DNA of 14,877 bases from Candidatus Falkowbacteria bacterium LH_S3. GTDB taxonomy: Bacteria; Patescibacteriota; Patescibacteriia; Patescibacteriales; JAGXOH01. Of the stretch, positions 1 through 7,214 are shown one piece after another (position 1 is the stretch's first letter; the number at the start of each line of letters is the position of its first letter). The notes below the pieces were generated by a model, which searched no databases, was not told the DNA's origin, and saw only the letters and a program-made list of their open reading frames with translations. The DNA lies in contig JAGXOH010000011.1 of assembly GCA_023659985.1 (NCBI GenBank), forward strand, positions 1 to 14,877, read 5' to 3'. The position numbers were made by a program, and so were the translations under genes.

Positions 1-76
1 GATGGAAGTTATTATGTAAATAATCTTCCCACCATATCACACGAGAACGAAATCCCAAACGTCCCCATTTTTCATT

Positions 77-319
77 TTTTCCCATAAGCTGATAGAAGAA
101 GACACAGAAGCCTTAGCCTATTTTGCTGACAAAGGGTAATCTCAACAACAAGGGGCTAATGAAAATGTTAATGGTTTGTTGAGATAATATTTTCCTAAAG
201 GTTCTTCTTTTGCTATAATTACAGATAAAGATGTTCAGCGCGCAGTTCGTCCATTGAATAGTCGATCACGAAAACGTCTTACCTATTTAACACCACAACA
301 AGTTTTTAATGACGTGTAA
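77..319 (+). pseudogene. Decayed IS30-family transposase, C-terminal remnant
   Basis: One reading frame gives FSHKLIEEDTEALAYFAD, then GANENVNGLLR, YFPKGSSF and RKRLTYLTPQQVFNDV, ending at TAA 317-319. This is the conserved C-terminal block of IS30-family DDE transposases, which typically carry YFAD, then GANEN.NGL.RQYFPKG, then RKRL.Y.TP..VF. Two in-frame TAA stops interrupt it, at 137-139 and 185-187. The second falls where the family usually has Gln before YFPKG, as a CAA to TAA change would give. The catalytic N-terminal and central parts are absent. The glutamate in GANEN is probably the last acidic residue of the DDE triad (family knowledge). The sequence just after the stop (about 319-338) loosely resembles an IS30 terminal inverted repeat, but I cannot confirm this. 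The methyltransferase gene begins 24 nt downstream, so the element inserted or recombined right at the edge of the restriction-modification cassette. Confidence 0.78.
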
Positions 320-343
320 TTCAAGTGTCAATTCAGCCTAATT

Positions 344-1219
344 ATGAAAAAAGATTTTATAAACAAAGTATTTTATAAAAATGCTCAAGATATGAGTGAA
401 ATTCCTGATGAGACGGTAAATCTGATAGTTACATCACCTCCGTATTTTAATATCAAAGATTACACAAAAGATGGTTATCAGAAAAATAGTAATAGCAAAA
501 AAAACAAAGAACAACTTGGCGATTTAGATAACTATGAACTTTTTATAAATGAGCTATTAAAAGTATGGAAAGAGTGTGAACGAATATTAAAACCAAATGG
601 AAAGCTTGTAATCAATACACCACTAATGCCAATGAAAAAGGCGGATTATACAACACATTACAACAGGCATATTTTTGACTTAAATTCTGATATTCAACAT
701 TCAATTTTATATCAAAAAAGTACAGAAATGTTTTTATATGATGTCTATATTTGGGAAAGAATAAATTCAAGTAAAAAATTGATGTTTGGAAGTTATCCTT
801 ATCCAAGAAACTTTTATGCGCAGAATACAAGTGAATTCATAACTGTTTATGTTAAAGACGGCAAACCGATAAATAATTTATCAAAAGAAACAAAAGAAGC
901 AAGCAAGCTCACTGAAAAAGAGTGGGTTGATTATACAAAGCAAATTTGGCGTATATCAATTCCAAGGGGAAACGATATTGCATTTGGAGACCATAGCGCA
1001 ATTATGCCAGAAGAAATAATTTATAGGTGCGTAAGATTGTTTACCTATGTTGACGATATTGTTTTGGACCCTTTTGCGGGAAGTGGAACAACACTAAAAA
1101 TAGCAAAAGAAGAAGAACGAGATTTTATCGGCTACGAAGTTATGGAAACTTATAAAGATGTAATTAATAAAAAGTTAAATTTTACAAAAAAATTGTTTAA
1201 GAAAAAAAATGCTGAATAA
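344..1219 (+). CDS. Site-specific DNA methyltransferase, beta class, SPPY type (probably N4-cytosine)
   Basis: The 291-residue product has the beta-class order of motifs. The catalytic motif IV, TSPPYFNIKDY, lies near the N-terminus (SPPY 31-34) and the AdoMet-binding motif I, DPFAGSGTT, near the C-terminus (242-250), with the target-recognition region between them. A methyltransferase motif of the HSAIMPEEIIYRCVRLF type precedes motif I. SPPY is most often found in N4-cytosine enzymes, while DPPY and NPPY favour N6-adenine, so cytosine-N4 is inferred rather than shown. It would transfer a methyl group from AdoMet to the recognition site of the endonuclease encoded two genes downstream. The ATG is the first start after the in-frame TAA at 317-319. 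No Shine-Dalgarno is visible. Its end overlaps the next gene by 11 nt, implying translational coupling. It may correspond to the second methylase of MboII-like systems. Confidence 0.9.
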   Translation: MKKDFINKVFYKNAQDMSEIPDETVNLIVTSPPYFNIKDYTKDGYQKNSNSKKNKEQLGDLDNYELFINELLKVWKECERILKPNGKLVINTPLMPMKKADYTTHYNRHIFDLNSDIQHSILYQKSTEMFLYDVYIWERINSSKKLMFGSYPYPRNFYAQNTSEFITVYVKDGKPINNLSKETKEASKLTEKEWVDYTKQIWRISIPRGNDIAFGDHSAIMPEEIIYRCVRLFTYVDDIVLDPFAGSGTTLKIAKEEERDFIGYEVMETYKDVINKKLNFTKKLFKKKNAE

Positions 1220-1994
1220 AATTGAGCAAAACAAAATATATGAAATGGATTGCTTTGAATTTTTAAATCATATTAAAAACGACTCCATTAATCTTGCAGT
1301 TATTGATCCCCCATACAATATGAGAAAAACGGATTGGGATACATTCAAGTCAGAAAAAGATTTTTTTGACTTTACTTTTGCATGGATTGATGCACTGATC
1401 CCAAAATTGAAAAAAAATGGTAGTTTATATATCTTTAATACTCCCTATAATTCTGCTTTTATACTTCAGTATTTAGTAAAAAAAGGGCTTAATTTTCAAA
1501 ATTGGATAACTTGGGATAAGAGAGATGGAATGGGTGGCGCACACCGACGATTTAGTAATGGTCAAGAGACAATTGTTTTTTTCACAAAAGGCGCAAAACA
1601 CACGTTTAATTATAATGATGTCCGTGTGCCATATAAATCACCAGGGAGAATTGAGCACGCAAAAAAGAAAGGAATATTGAAAAACGGAAAGCACTGGTTT
1701 CCAAATCCAAAAGGCAGATTATGTAGTGAAGTTTGGCACATAACAAGTGAGAGACATAAAAATAAAGTAAATGGGCGGGTGCAAAAAATGAAACACATAA
1801 CACCAAAACCATTAGAACTTGTTGAAAGAATTATCACGGCAAGCTCAAATGAAAATGATGTGATTTTAGATTGTTTTGTCGGAATTGGTACAACGGCTAT
1901 TGTCGCGAAAAAATTAAAAAGAAACTTTCTTTGCTGCGACGCAGAAAAAGCTTATGTAAAAATAGCAGGGGAAAGGTTAAGAGAAATTAAGTAG
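1209..1994 (+). CDS. Site-specific DNA methyltransferase, beta class, DPPY type (probably N6-adenine)
   Basis: The 261-residue product again has beta-class order. Motif IV is DPPYNM (DPPY 33-36) and motif I is the slightly unusual DCFVGIGTT (221-229), which keeps the F.G.G core needed for AdoMet binding. DPPY indicates an N6-adenine methylase. Length and motif layout agree with the 260-residue adenine methylase of MboII as I remember it. A K-rich stretch with HWFPNPKGR and SEVW (about 163-178) lies in the target-recognition region. The start ATG lies inside an A8 tract at the end of the upstream methylase, overlapping it by 11 nt. The stop is 2 nt before the endonuclease ATG, so the three genes form one tight operon. 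Two methylases of different chemistry beside one endonuclease suggest an asymmetric recognition site in which each strand is protected separately. Confidence 0.9.
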   Translation: MLNKIEQNKIYEMDCFEFLNHIKNDSINLAVIDPPYNMRKTDWDTFKSEKDFFDFTFAWIDALIPKLKKNGSLYIFNTPYNSAFILQYLVKKGLNFQNWITWDKRDGMGGAHRRFSNGQETIVFFTKGAKHTFNYNDVRVPYKSPGRIEHAKKKGILKNGKHWFPNPKGRLCSEVWHITSERHKNKVNGRVQKMKHITPKPLELVERIITASSNENDVILDCFVGIGTTAIVAKKLKRNFLCCDAEKAYVKIAGERLREIK

Positions 1995-1996
1995 TT

Positions 1997-3229
1997 ATGA
2001 GCACAGTTGATACAGAACAAATTTTGTCAGAAATCTTGTCTATAGACGAGAATAATCTTTTTCTGAAATACATCGTAAAACGATTGCGTGATAATAAATA
2101 TCGCGGTTGGCATATTTCACAGCACAATCGATATGATTTGAGTGATGTAGAAATAATTTTGCGCAGTATACAGAAAGTTGCAGGAACTGATCTTTTTGCT
2201 ATACCGTCCGGAGATTATACTCGAGATGCTTTACTCCCTGATGAATTCCAAGATTTTCAAACTATTGTAAATAATGTGAACTCAGAGATAAAAAGAGGAA
2301 CAATAAATTCTCTAAAAAAGAACTTTTTTTCCGATCTGGAAGGAATGGGATTTTTAATAAAAGAAAAAATAAGACCGAGCAAAACTTCGCGACCGGTTTT
2401 ATATGGCAGGCTAACAACAAATGCAGTTGAATTTATAGAGGCAAGCTCCTTAATTGAAAAGTACAAAAAATTTACTGACGGGATAGACAAATTGTTTGGT
2501 AGTAAAATTTCAGAATTGGCTGAAATGATTCATCTTAGTGATTATGTTAATGATACGTTAAGTATTTACGAATTCATGTTTATTTTTTCGGACAGCTCTA
2601 AAGATTTAGATAAAATTGAACTTCTTGATTCATATCGTAACTTGAAAAAATACGAAAAAAAGAAAATTATAGAGTTAGTTAAAAAATATGCTAGTCCAGA
2701 AAATTTTGATGGCAATAAAACGGCACAGAGAGATTTTCACAATTGGAAAAATCAATCACAACAAATTATGGGTTTGTTAAAGACAACTGTTTACTTTGAG
2801 GTAGATCAAAATAAATTCTTTCGCTTGAATGTTAGCAGCACAGGATTTTTCCAAGAGCCGACAAAACGAAATGTTATACCAAAGCGTGAATATTTCACAT
2901 ATCACAATGTTGAGAAAAGGGATAGGTTTGAATTACACCATATCGTTCCTATTTCGTCGGCTCGAACCAAGGAAGAAGCAAAAATGATAGATGATTACAG
3001 AAACATGATTTATATTTACCGAGAACGGCACAAGCGAATATCACAGGACGAAGATAAAAATGTTGTTTTGACTATTGATCCAAATAAAGCTATTTTTTCT
3101 GATTTTGAAAATAAAGACATCGTAAAAACAGAGAACGAGAAAGATGCACTCTATACGAAAGAGGTAATCAAGATTGAAAAGGTAGCCAGTTATAATGTAG
3201 GATTGTTGAAGTCAATTTTTGAGTTTTAA
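1997..3229 (+). CDS. HNH-type restriction endonuclease, probably MboII/HpyAII-like type IIS
   Basis: The 410-residue protein carries an HNH (beta-beta-alpha metal) nuclease motif in its C-terminal third: FELHHIVPIS (His314-His315), NMIYIYRERHKRIS with Asn336 and His345. This arrangement fits a metal-dependent nuclease of the HNH fold. The N-terminal 300 residues have no motif I recognise and probably hold target recognition, including a basic and aromatic stretch around 28-46. The gene directly follows two DNA methyltransferase genes (gap 2 nt), which makes it the restriction subunit. Overall size is close to R.MboII (about 416 residues as I recall), and MboII/HpyAII systems also pair one endonuclease with an adenine and a cytosine methylase. 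Specificity for GAAGA is therefore a hypothesis only. The motif looks intact and there are no premature stops, so it is probably active. A stray HNH homing enzyme is less likely given the gene order. Confidence 0.82.
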   Translation: MSTVDTEQILSEILSIDENNLFLKYIVKRLRDNKYRGWHISQHNRYDLSDVEIILRSIQKVAGTDLFAIPSGDYTRDALLPDEFQDFQTIVNNVNSEIKRGTINSLKKNFFSDLEGMGFLIKEKIRPSKTSRPVLYGRLTTNAVEFIEASSLIEKYKKFTDGIDKLFGSKISELAEMIHLSDYVNDTLSIYEFMFIFSDSSKDLDKIELLDSYRNLKKYEKKKIIELVKKYASPENFDGNKTAQRDFHNWKNQSQQIMGLLKTTVYFEVDQNKFFRLNVSSTGFFQEPTKRNVIPKREYFTYHNVEKRDRFELHHIVPISSARTKEEAKMIDDYRNMIYIYRERHKRISQDEDKNVVLTIDPNKAIFSDFENKDIVKTENEKDALYTKEVIKIEKVASYNVGLLKSIFEF

Positions 3230-3319
3230 AATCAATAATAAAATCTCTGAGAGGTTATCACCGTAGCAAAGCGGAGGCAGATGGTAGGGCGAGAGCGTAA
3301 AATTTCGTTCAGGGTTATC

Positions 3320-3336
3320 ACACGCTCCGCGCGTGT
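3320..3336 (+). terminator. Small GC-rich hairpin downstream of the restriction gene
   Basis: ACACGC (3320-3325) and GCGTGT (3331-3336) form a 6-bp GC-rich stem around TCCGC, followed by TTGATC. It lies about 90 nt after the endonuclease stop and could end the restriction-modification transcript. The T tract is short, so it is a weak candidate. The surrounding 3240-3340 is visibly GC-richer than its neighbours and includes two GGTTATCAC copies (3253-3261 and 3313-3321). Confidence 0.3.
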
Positions 3337-3346
3337 TTGATCAGGG

Positions 3347-3384
3347 AAAAAATGGGGATATTTCTCGGGAACGTCCCTATTTTT
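3347..3384. repeat. Imperfect inverted repeat, possible transposon-end or hairpin remnant
   Basis: AAAAATGGGGAT (3348-3359) pairs with GTCCCTATTTTT (3373-3384) around a 13-nt loop, with one G-T wobble and a mismatch next to the loop. The right arm belongs to ACGTCCCTATTTTTC (3371-3385), which recurs with one change at 59-73 on the far side of the restriction-modification cassette. Such GGGGA/TCCCC hairpins with A/T flanks resemble the ends of some bacterial insertion sequences, but no transposase lies here. It stands 75 nt before mgtE and could alternatively be a terminator. Confidence 0.4.
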
Positions 3385-3459
3385 CTATAAAAAAAGATCT
3401 ATGAATTCAAAAGTTTTTAATAGATATTACAAAAAATATAAGTAAAATCACAATAACTT

Positions 3460-4449
3460 ATGGTAACCGAATTTCAATTTAAAGACTATCCACCAGATTC
3501 AGCTGCTCGGCTGGCAGTAACCAACGTGCCTACGGTAGATGAGAATACAAGTGTAGCGGAAATTGAAAAAGTACTCATCAAAGAAGCGGTAAATTTCAAT
3601 GCGATCAATTACATTTATCTTCTTGATAAAGCCAAAAAACTCAAAGGCGTTTTTTCTGTTAAAGAGATTTTTCGTTCATCAAAAACAAAGATAGCGAAAG
3701 ATCTCTCGTCCAAGAAACTTATCATTGTACACGGGTACACGGACCAAGAACAAGTGGTTCACCTTGCACTCAAAAACAATCTAAAAGCAATTCCTGTGGT
3801 TAGTAAAGACAGCCTATTTTTGGGGGTAGTTCCAGGTGATGTCATTTTGAGAACATTACACCATGAGACGACAGAAGATATATTGCGTCTTGGCGGTATA
3901 ACGCATACTACATATTATGATAATATTTTTAGTCTCCCATTGATAACATCACTCAAACATCGTGTGCCATGGCTTATAGTAGGTCTTGTGGGCGGAATAT
4001 TTGCTGCTGGGATTGTAGGTCAATTTGAGGAAGTTCTTTCAAGAAATCTCATTCTTGCAGCCTTTCTTCCCCTAATTGTTTATATGGCAGAAGCTGTTGG
4101 TACACAAATGGAAGCATTTATTCTCCGCGATCTTGCTGTAAATCCAAAAATACGTTTTGTAAAATATTTTGCAAAACAATCCGTCATTGTATTTATTATC
4201 GGTTTTGGAATTAGTGGGTTACTCTATGTGGTAAGTTTAATGCTCTATAATCTTCCACTGACAAGTTTTGTTTTAAGTACGGCTCTATTTTTTGCCATCT
4301 TAACTTCATTGTTTACCGGTCTTATTATACCGTTTATCTTCAGTAGACTGCGCTTTGATCCAGCAAACGCAAGCGGGCCTGTTGCCACTATTATCCAGGA
4401 TGTGCTGAGTATATCAGTGTATTTTTTCATAGCTTCACTCATTTTATGA
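3460..4449 (+). CDS. mgtE: MgtE-family magnesium transporter, short form without the N-terminal domain
   Basis: The 329-residue protein has a cytoplasmic pair of CBS-like repeats (about 18-73 and 78-134) followed by five hydrophobic segments (about 170-188, 197-216, 238-262, 266-292 and 305-329), the MgtE membrane domain. Family signatures are VGTQMEAFILRDLA (213-226), matching the usual VG.Q....I.R.LA, and DPANASGP..TIIQD (300-314), matching DPA.ASGP..T...D. Asp314 corresponds to the pore aspartate that coordinates Mg2+. It should carry Mg2+ across the inner membrane, with the CBS domains sensing intracellular Mg2+. MgtE of Thermus is about 450 residues and begins with an acidic superhelical N domain of roughly 130 residues, which is missing here. 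The truncation is real at the DNA level: an in-frame TAA (3454-3456) lies one codon before the ATG. No Shine-Dalgarno or Mg2+ riboswitch is evident upstream. Confidence 0.92.
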   Translation: MVTEFQFKDYPPDSAARLAVTNVPTVDENTSVAEIEKVLIKEAVNFNAINYIYLLDKAKKLKGVFSVKEIFRSSKTKIAKDLSSKKLIIVHGYTDQEQVVHLALKNNLKAIPVVSKDSLFLGVVPGDVILRTLHHETTEDILRLGGITHTTYYDNIFSLPLITSLKHRVPWLIVGLVGGIFAAGIVGQFEEVLSRNLILAAFLPLIVYMAEAVGTQMEAFILRDLAVNPKIRFVKYFAKQSVIVFIIGFGISGLLYVVSLMLYNLPLTSFVLSTALFFAILTSLFTGLIIPFIFSRLRFDPANASGPVATIIQDVLSISVYFFIASLIL

Positions 4450-4547
4450 ATCTTTTTATGCAGTTGGAAGATATGGAATTTTGGGCTCGAGCATTCACCA
4501 CTTAACCCCATCTACTCTTCGCCCAAAACCGCAAAATTGAAATTTGA

Positions 4548-5030
4548 AAATTTTTAAAACAAGTTTCTTATCAGAAAACAATAAGATTAGGAATACATCA
4601 GCTAACAGCGTATATCTGGTTACGGCTTTTATATAAAAACCTCCACCCATATTTTGTTCTGCAGAGTTTATCCCGTTGGATAATTGGGCTCAGCAAAACA
4701 TTAGATATACACAAAGGTTATAGGAAATAATTAAAAGTTTTTATCCCACTATTGGCAGGATATTTATTTGAGGCTATTTCATTTTTTTTCTAAGACTGAC
4801 AAATGTGTATACACGTTACCGTTTAAAATTTTAGAACCTTTTGTCCAAACAAGAGGCTCTTCTTTCAAAGCCCACTTTGATTTCAAAGCGGTTTTTGAAA
4901 GAATGCGACTTTAAATTAATTTTTATTAGTGCTTTACGCCAAATATGTTGCATTAGATTCTGGACTTAAAGCAGGCTTTTTATGTTTTTTATTGCCAATT
5001 ATTTCGAATTGGTATAGGGTAGAAGAATAA
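4548..5030 (+). pseudogene. Possible decayed coding sequence between mgtE and uvrB, unidentified
   Basis: The 586-nt gap 4450-5035 has no intact gene. One frame is open without a start from 4548 to TAA 4728-4730, including YKNLHPYFVLQSLSRWIIGL. The same frame continues as LKVFIPLLAGYLFEAISFFF to TAA 4791-4793. Moving one frame at the T8 run (4783-4790) gives KTDKCVYTLPFKILEPFVQ and more, open to TAA 4912-4914. Returning to the first frame from about 4920 gives YAKYVALDSGLKAGFLCF and WYRVEE, ending at TAA 5028-5030, 5 nt before uvrB. The pieces look protein-like, with aromatic and hydrophobic membrane-like stretches, but I do not recognise a family. Part of the open length could be chance in AT-rich DNA, so this is a weak call. 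Confidence 0.33.
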
Positions 5031-5035
5031 AAAGT

Positions 5036-6853
5036 ATGTTTAAGATAAAATCTGACTATCAACCCACTGGTGATCAGCCACAGGCTATTAAGAAATTAAC
5101 ACAAGGGTTAAGTAAAAAATATAGAGATCAAACTTTATTAGGCGTTACTGGCAGTGGTAAAACTTTTACTATGGCTAAAGTTATAGAAAAAGAGCAACGA
5201 CCTACTTTAGTGATATCTCATAATAAGACATTGGCGGCTCAATTATACAATGAATTTAGACAATTTTTCCCAACTAACGCGGTTCATTATTTTGTTTCCT
5301 ATTATGATTATTACCAGCCAGAAGCTTATATTCCTCAAACCGATACTTATATTGAAAAAGAAGCCACCATTAATGAAGAGATAGACAGACTTAGGCATGC
5401 CACCACTCAGTCATTGGTTAATCGGAGAGATGTTATTATTGTTGCCAGTGTTTCTTGTATTTACGGTATAGGAGAAAAAGAAGATTATAAAGCCTTGAGT
5501 AAGGATTTTTCAGCCAGGCAAGAGATTAAACCTAATGAGATTATGCGCAGGTTGGTAGCTATCCAATACAGTAGAGATGACAAGGAATTTAGTAGAGGAA
5601 GCTTTCGAGTGAAAGGTGAAAATATTGATATTCATTTGGCTACTGGAGAAGCTGTGGTACGACTGGCTATGTTCGGAAATGAAATTGAAAATATTTATTA
5701 TTTTTGGTTAAATCATCAAAAAAGTCTGCCTGTTAATATGAGGGATTTTTACAACAAAGAAGCAGAGAAAATTGAGCAAATTACCATATTACCAGCCAAA
5801 CATTTTTTAACTCCAAGGGACAGGTTGCAGCGAGCTCTAAGTAATATAAAACAAGAGTTATCCCGTAGAATTAAAGAATTAAGAGGAGAAGGTAAAGAAA
5901 TAGAAGCTTATAGGCTGGAAAAGAAGACCAATTATGATCTGGAAATGATTGAAGAAGTTGGTTATTGTAACGGCATTGAGAATTATTCCAGGCATTTATC
6001 TGATAGAGAGCCTGGACAACCACCTGCCACGTTGTTGGATTTTTTTCCTGATGATTATTTAATGTTTATTGATGAATCTCATGCTACCATTCCCCAAATA
6101 AGGGGTATGTATGCCGGAGATCAATCCCGGAAACAAACTTTGGTGGATTTCGGTTTTCGTTTACCCAGTGCTAAAGATAATCGTCCTTTGGATTTTAAGG
6201 AGTTTGATTTTAGAATAAATCAAGTTATCTATGTTAGCGCCACTCCTTCAATTTATGAAAAGAAAAGATCTAACAAGATAGCAGAACAACTTATTAGGCC
6301 TACAGGTTTATTGGATCCTCAGGTAGAAATTCGACCAACTGAAGGTCAGATTGCGGATTTGATAGAGGAGATTAAAGACCAGGTGGTTTTGGGTGAAAGA
6401 GTGTTGGTTACTACCTTAACTAAGAGAATGGCTGAAGAGTTGGCTGATTTTTTAAGCGAGCAAAGTATTAAGGTTAAATATTTACACAGCGAGATTGATA
6501 CCTTAGAAAGAGTAGATATTTTGAAAGATCTTCGGAAAGGAGAGTTTGATTGTTTGGTAGGTATTAATCTTTTGCGGGAAGGACTGGATCTTCCGGAAGT
6601 GTCTTTGGTTATTATTTTAGATGCTGATATGTCAGGATTTTTGCGGAATGAAACCTCCTTAATGCAGACTATGGGTCGGGCGGCTCGACATCCTCAAGGA
6701 AGGGTTATTATGTATGCCGAAACCATAACCCCGGCCATTAAGTACGCTTTAAATGAAACTGAGAGAAGAAGGAAAATTCAAGAAGAGTATAATTATAAAA
6801 AAAATATCACTCCCAAACCTATTCAAACTAAGTTTCATGATGATATGGTATAA
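5036..6853 (+). CDS. uvrB: UvrABC excision nuclease subunit B, lacking the C-terminal UVR domain
   Basis: UvrB is the damage-verifying helicase-like subunit of nucleotide excision repair. UvrA loads it on DNA and it then recruits UvrC. The 605-residue product has Walker A GVTGSGKT (36-43), the damage-probing beta-hairpin region YYDYYQPEAYIPQTDTYIEK (89-108), the DEAH-type box DESH (346-349), SATP (401-404), GINLLREGLDLPEVS (509-523) and QTMGRAAR (544-551). The conserved post-helicase tail (NETERRRKIQ, then ITPKP) is present, but the protein stops 15 residues after ITPKP starts. E. coli UvrB (673 residues) continues with a linker and the UVR helical hairpin that contacts UvrC. I find no UVR remnant in the DNA beyond the stop. 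The stop codon lies inside a 25-nt element repeated at 10373-10397. ATG 5036 matches the family N-terminus. No strong Shine-Dalgarno is visible. Confidence 0.97.
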   Translation: MFKIKSDYQPTGDQPQAIKKLTQGLSKKYRDQTLLGVTGSGKTFTMAKVIEKEQRPTLVISHNKTLAAQLYNEFRQFFPTNAVHYFVSYYDYYQPEAYIPQTDTYIEKEATINEEIDRLRHATTQSLVNRRDVIIVASVSCIYGIGEKEDYKALSKDFSARQEIKPNEIMRRLVAIQYSRDDKEFSRGSFRVKGENIDIHLATGEAVVRLAMFGNEIENIYYFWLNHQKSLPVNMRDFYNKEAEKIEQITILPAKHFLTPRDRLQRALSNIKQELSRRIKELRGEGKEIEAYRLEKKTNYDLEMIEEVGYCNGIENYSRHLSDREPGQPPATLLDFFPDDYLMFIDESHATIPQIRGMYAGDQSRKQTLVDFGFRLPSAKDNRPLDFKEFDFRINQVIYVSATPSIYEKKRSNKIAEQLIRPTGLLDPQVEIRPTEGQIADLIEEIKDQVVLGERVLVTTLTKRMAEELADFLSEQSIKVKYLHSEIDTLERVDILKDLRKGEFDCLVGINLLREGLDLPEVSLVIILDADMSGFLRNETSLMQTMGRAARHPQGRVIMYAETITPAIKYALNETERRRKIQEEYNYKKNITPKPIQTKFHDDMV

Positions 6854-6868
6854 TTTTTTTAGACCTAA
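6844..6868 (+). promoter_or_regulatory. Repeated extended -10 promoter-like element at the uvrB 3' end (copy 1)
   Basis: TATG, one base, then TATAAT matches the perfect extended -10 pattern (TRTGnTATAAT), followed by T7 and AGACCTAA. A second copy with one mismatch is at 10373-10397 upstream of the helicase-nuclease gene, and TATAATTTTTTTAGACCTAA is identical in both. No convincing -35 is seen, as is typical of extended -10 promoters. Here it would drive transcription into the repeat mosaic 6870-7195 rather than a gene. Its first bases code for the last residues and the stop codon of uvrB. Confidence 0.42.
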
Positions 6869-7036
6869 TGAATTTGCTCTCAGCATTAGGCACTCTTACA
6901 GCTTTCAACGTTCAACAATTTAGCAGAAGGCAAATTATTCTTTCAACCTTCAACCTTCAGCTTTCAACAATTAATTTTTTTTTTACTTTCAACTTTCATC
7001 TTTCAACTTTGAACAATTTGCCAAAGGCAAATTATT

Positions 7037-7135
7037 CTTTCAACCTTCAACTTTCAACTTTCAACAATTAAGCTCCGCTTAATTTACTTTCAACCTTCAA
7101 CTTTCAACTTTCAACAATTAAGCTCCGCTTAATTT
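7037..7135 (+). repeat. 50-nt tandem duplication inside the mosaic
   Basis: Two copies with a 50-nt period (7037-7085 and 7087-7135; 49 identical bases) each hold four CTTTCAAC-like heptamers followed by the palindrome AATTAAGC-TCC-GCTTAATT. The exact identity indicates a recent duplication by slippage or unequal exchange. Confidence 0.85.
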
Positions 7136-7187
7136 TCTAAGCTCCGCTTAATTTTCTAAGCTTTGCTTAATTTTCTAAGCTTTGCTT
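7131..7187 (+). repeat. 19-nt tandem repeat, three units
   Basis: AATTTTCTAAGCTCCGCTT (7131-7149) is followed by two copies with TTT in place of TCC in the hairpin loop (7150-7168 and 7169-7187). Every unit can fold AAGC/GCTT, and the loop is the only variable part. Confidence 0.88.
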
Positions 7188-7214
7188 AATTTAAAATGTT
7201 TTACTTAATTCAAT

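Larger units (their letters stand above)
6902..7195 (+). repeat. Intergenic mosaic of CTTTCAAC heptamers and short palindromes (locus 1)
   Basis: This convergent gap between uvrB and the transglycosylase gene is built almost only of repeats. CTTTCAAC-type heptamers occur from 6902 to 7115. A palindrome AATTTGCC/GGCAAATT lies at 7015-7033. A 50-nt unit of heptamers plus AATTAAGC-TCC-GCTTAATT is tandemly duplicated (7037-7085 and 7087-7135). A 19-nt unit AATTTTCTAAGCTCCGCTT is repeated three times (7131-7187), the last two with TTT for TCC. A 44-nt stretch at 6904-6947 is identical to 14757-14800. The AATTAAGC/GCTTAATT hairpins followed by TTCT (for example 7116-7137) could serve as weak terminators between the convergent genes. 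An open frame across it encodes only repeat-derived residues. I see no gene here. Confidence 0.85.

Noticed and set aside
4..29. Bulged hairpin at the left edge (GGAAGTTATT with AATAATCTTCC)
   Set aside because: Short, interrupted, truncated by the window edge and with no neighbouring gene to give it meaning.
3253..3336. Integron attC-like site or recombination site formed by the GGTTATCAC pair
   Set aside because: The repeats are direct and lack the GTTRRRY/RYYYAAC core arrangement; no integrase is seen.
3230..3459. Magnesium riboswitch upstream of mgtE
   Set aside because: Only a small GC hairpin and an insertion-sequence-like inverted repeat are visible; I cannot match a known Mg2+ riboswitch core.
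6868..7071. Open frame of 67 codons downstream of uvrB
   Set aside because: It is translated straight from CTTTCAAC-type repeats (repeating FNLQLSTFN-like residues) and has no independent coding signal.
6902..7195. CRISPR array
   Set aside because: Repeats are 7-50 nt, mostly contiguous and without regularly sized unique spacers; no cas genes are nearby.
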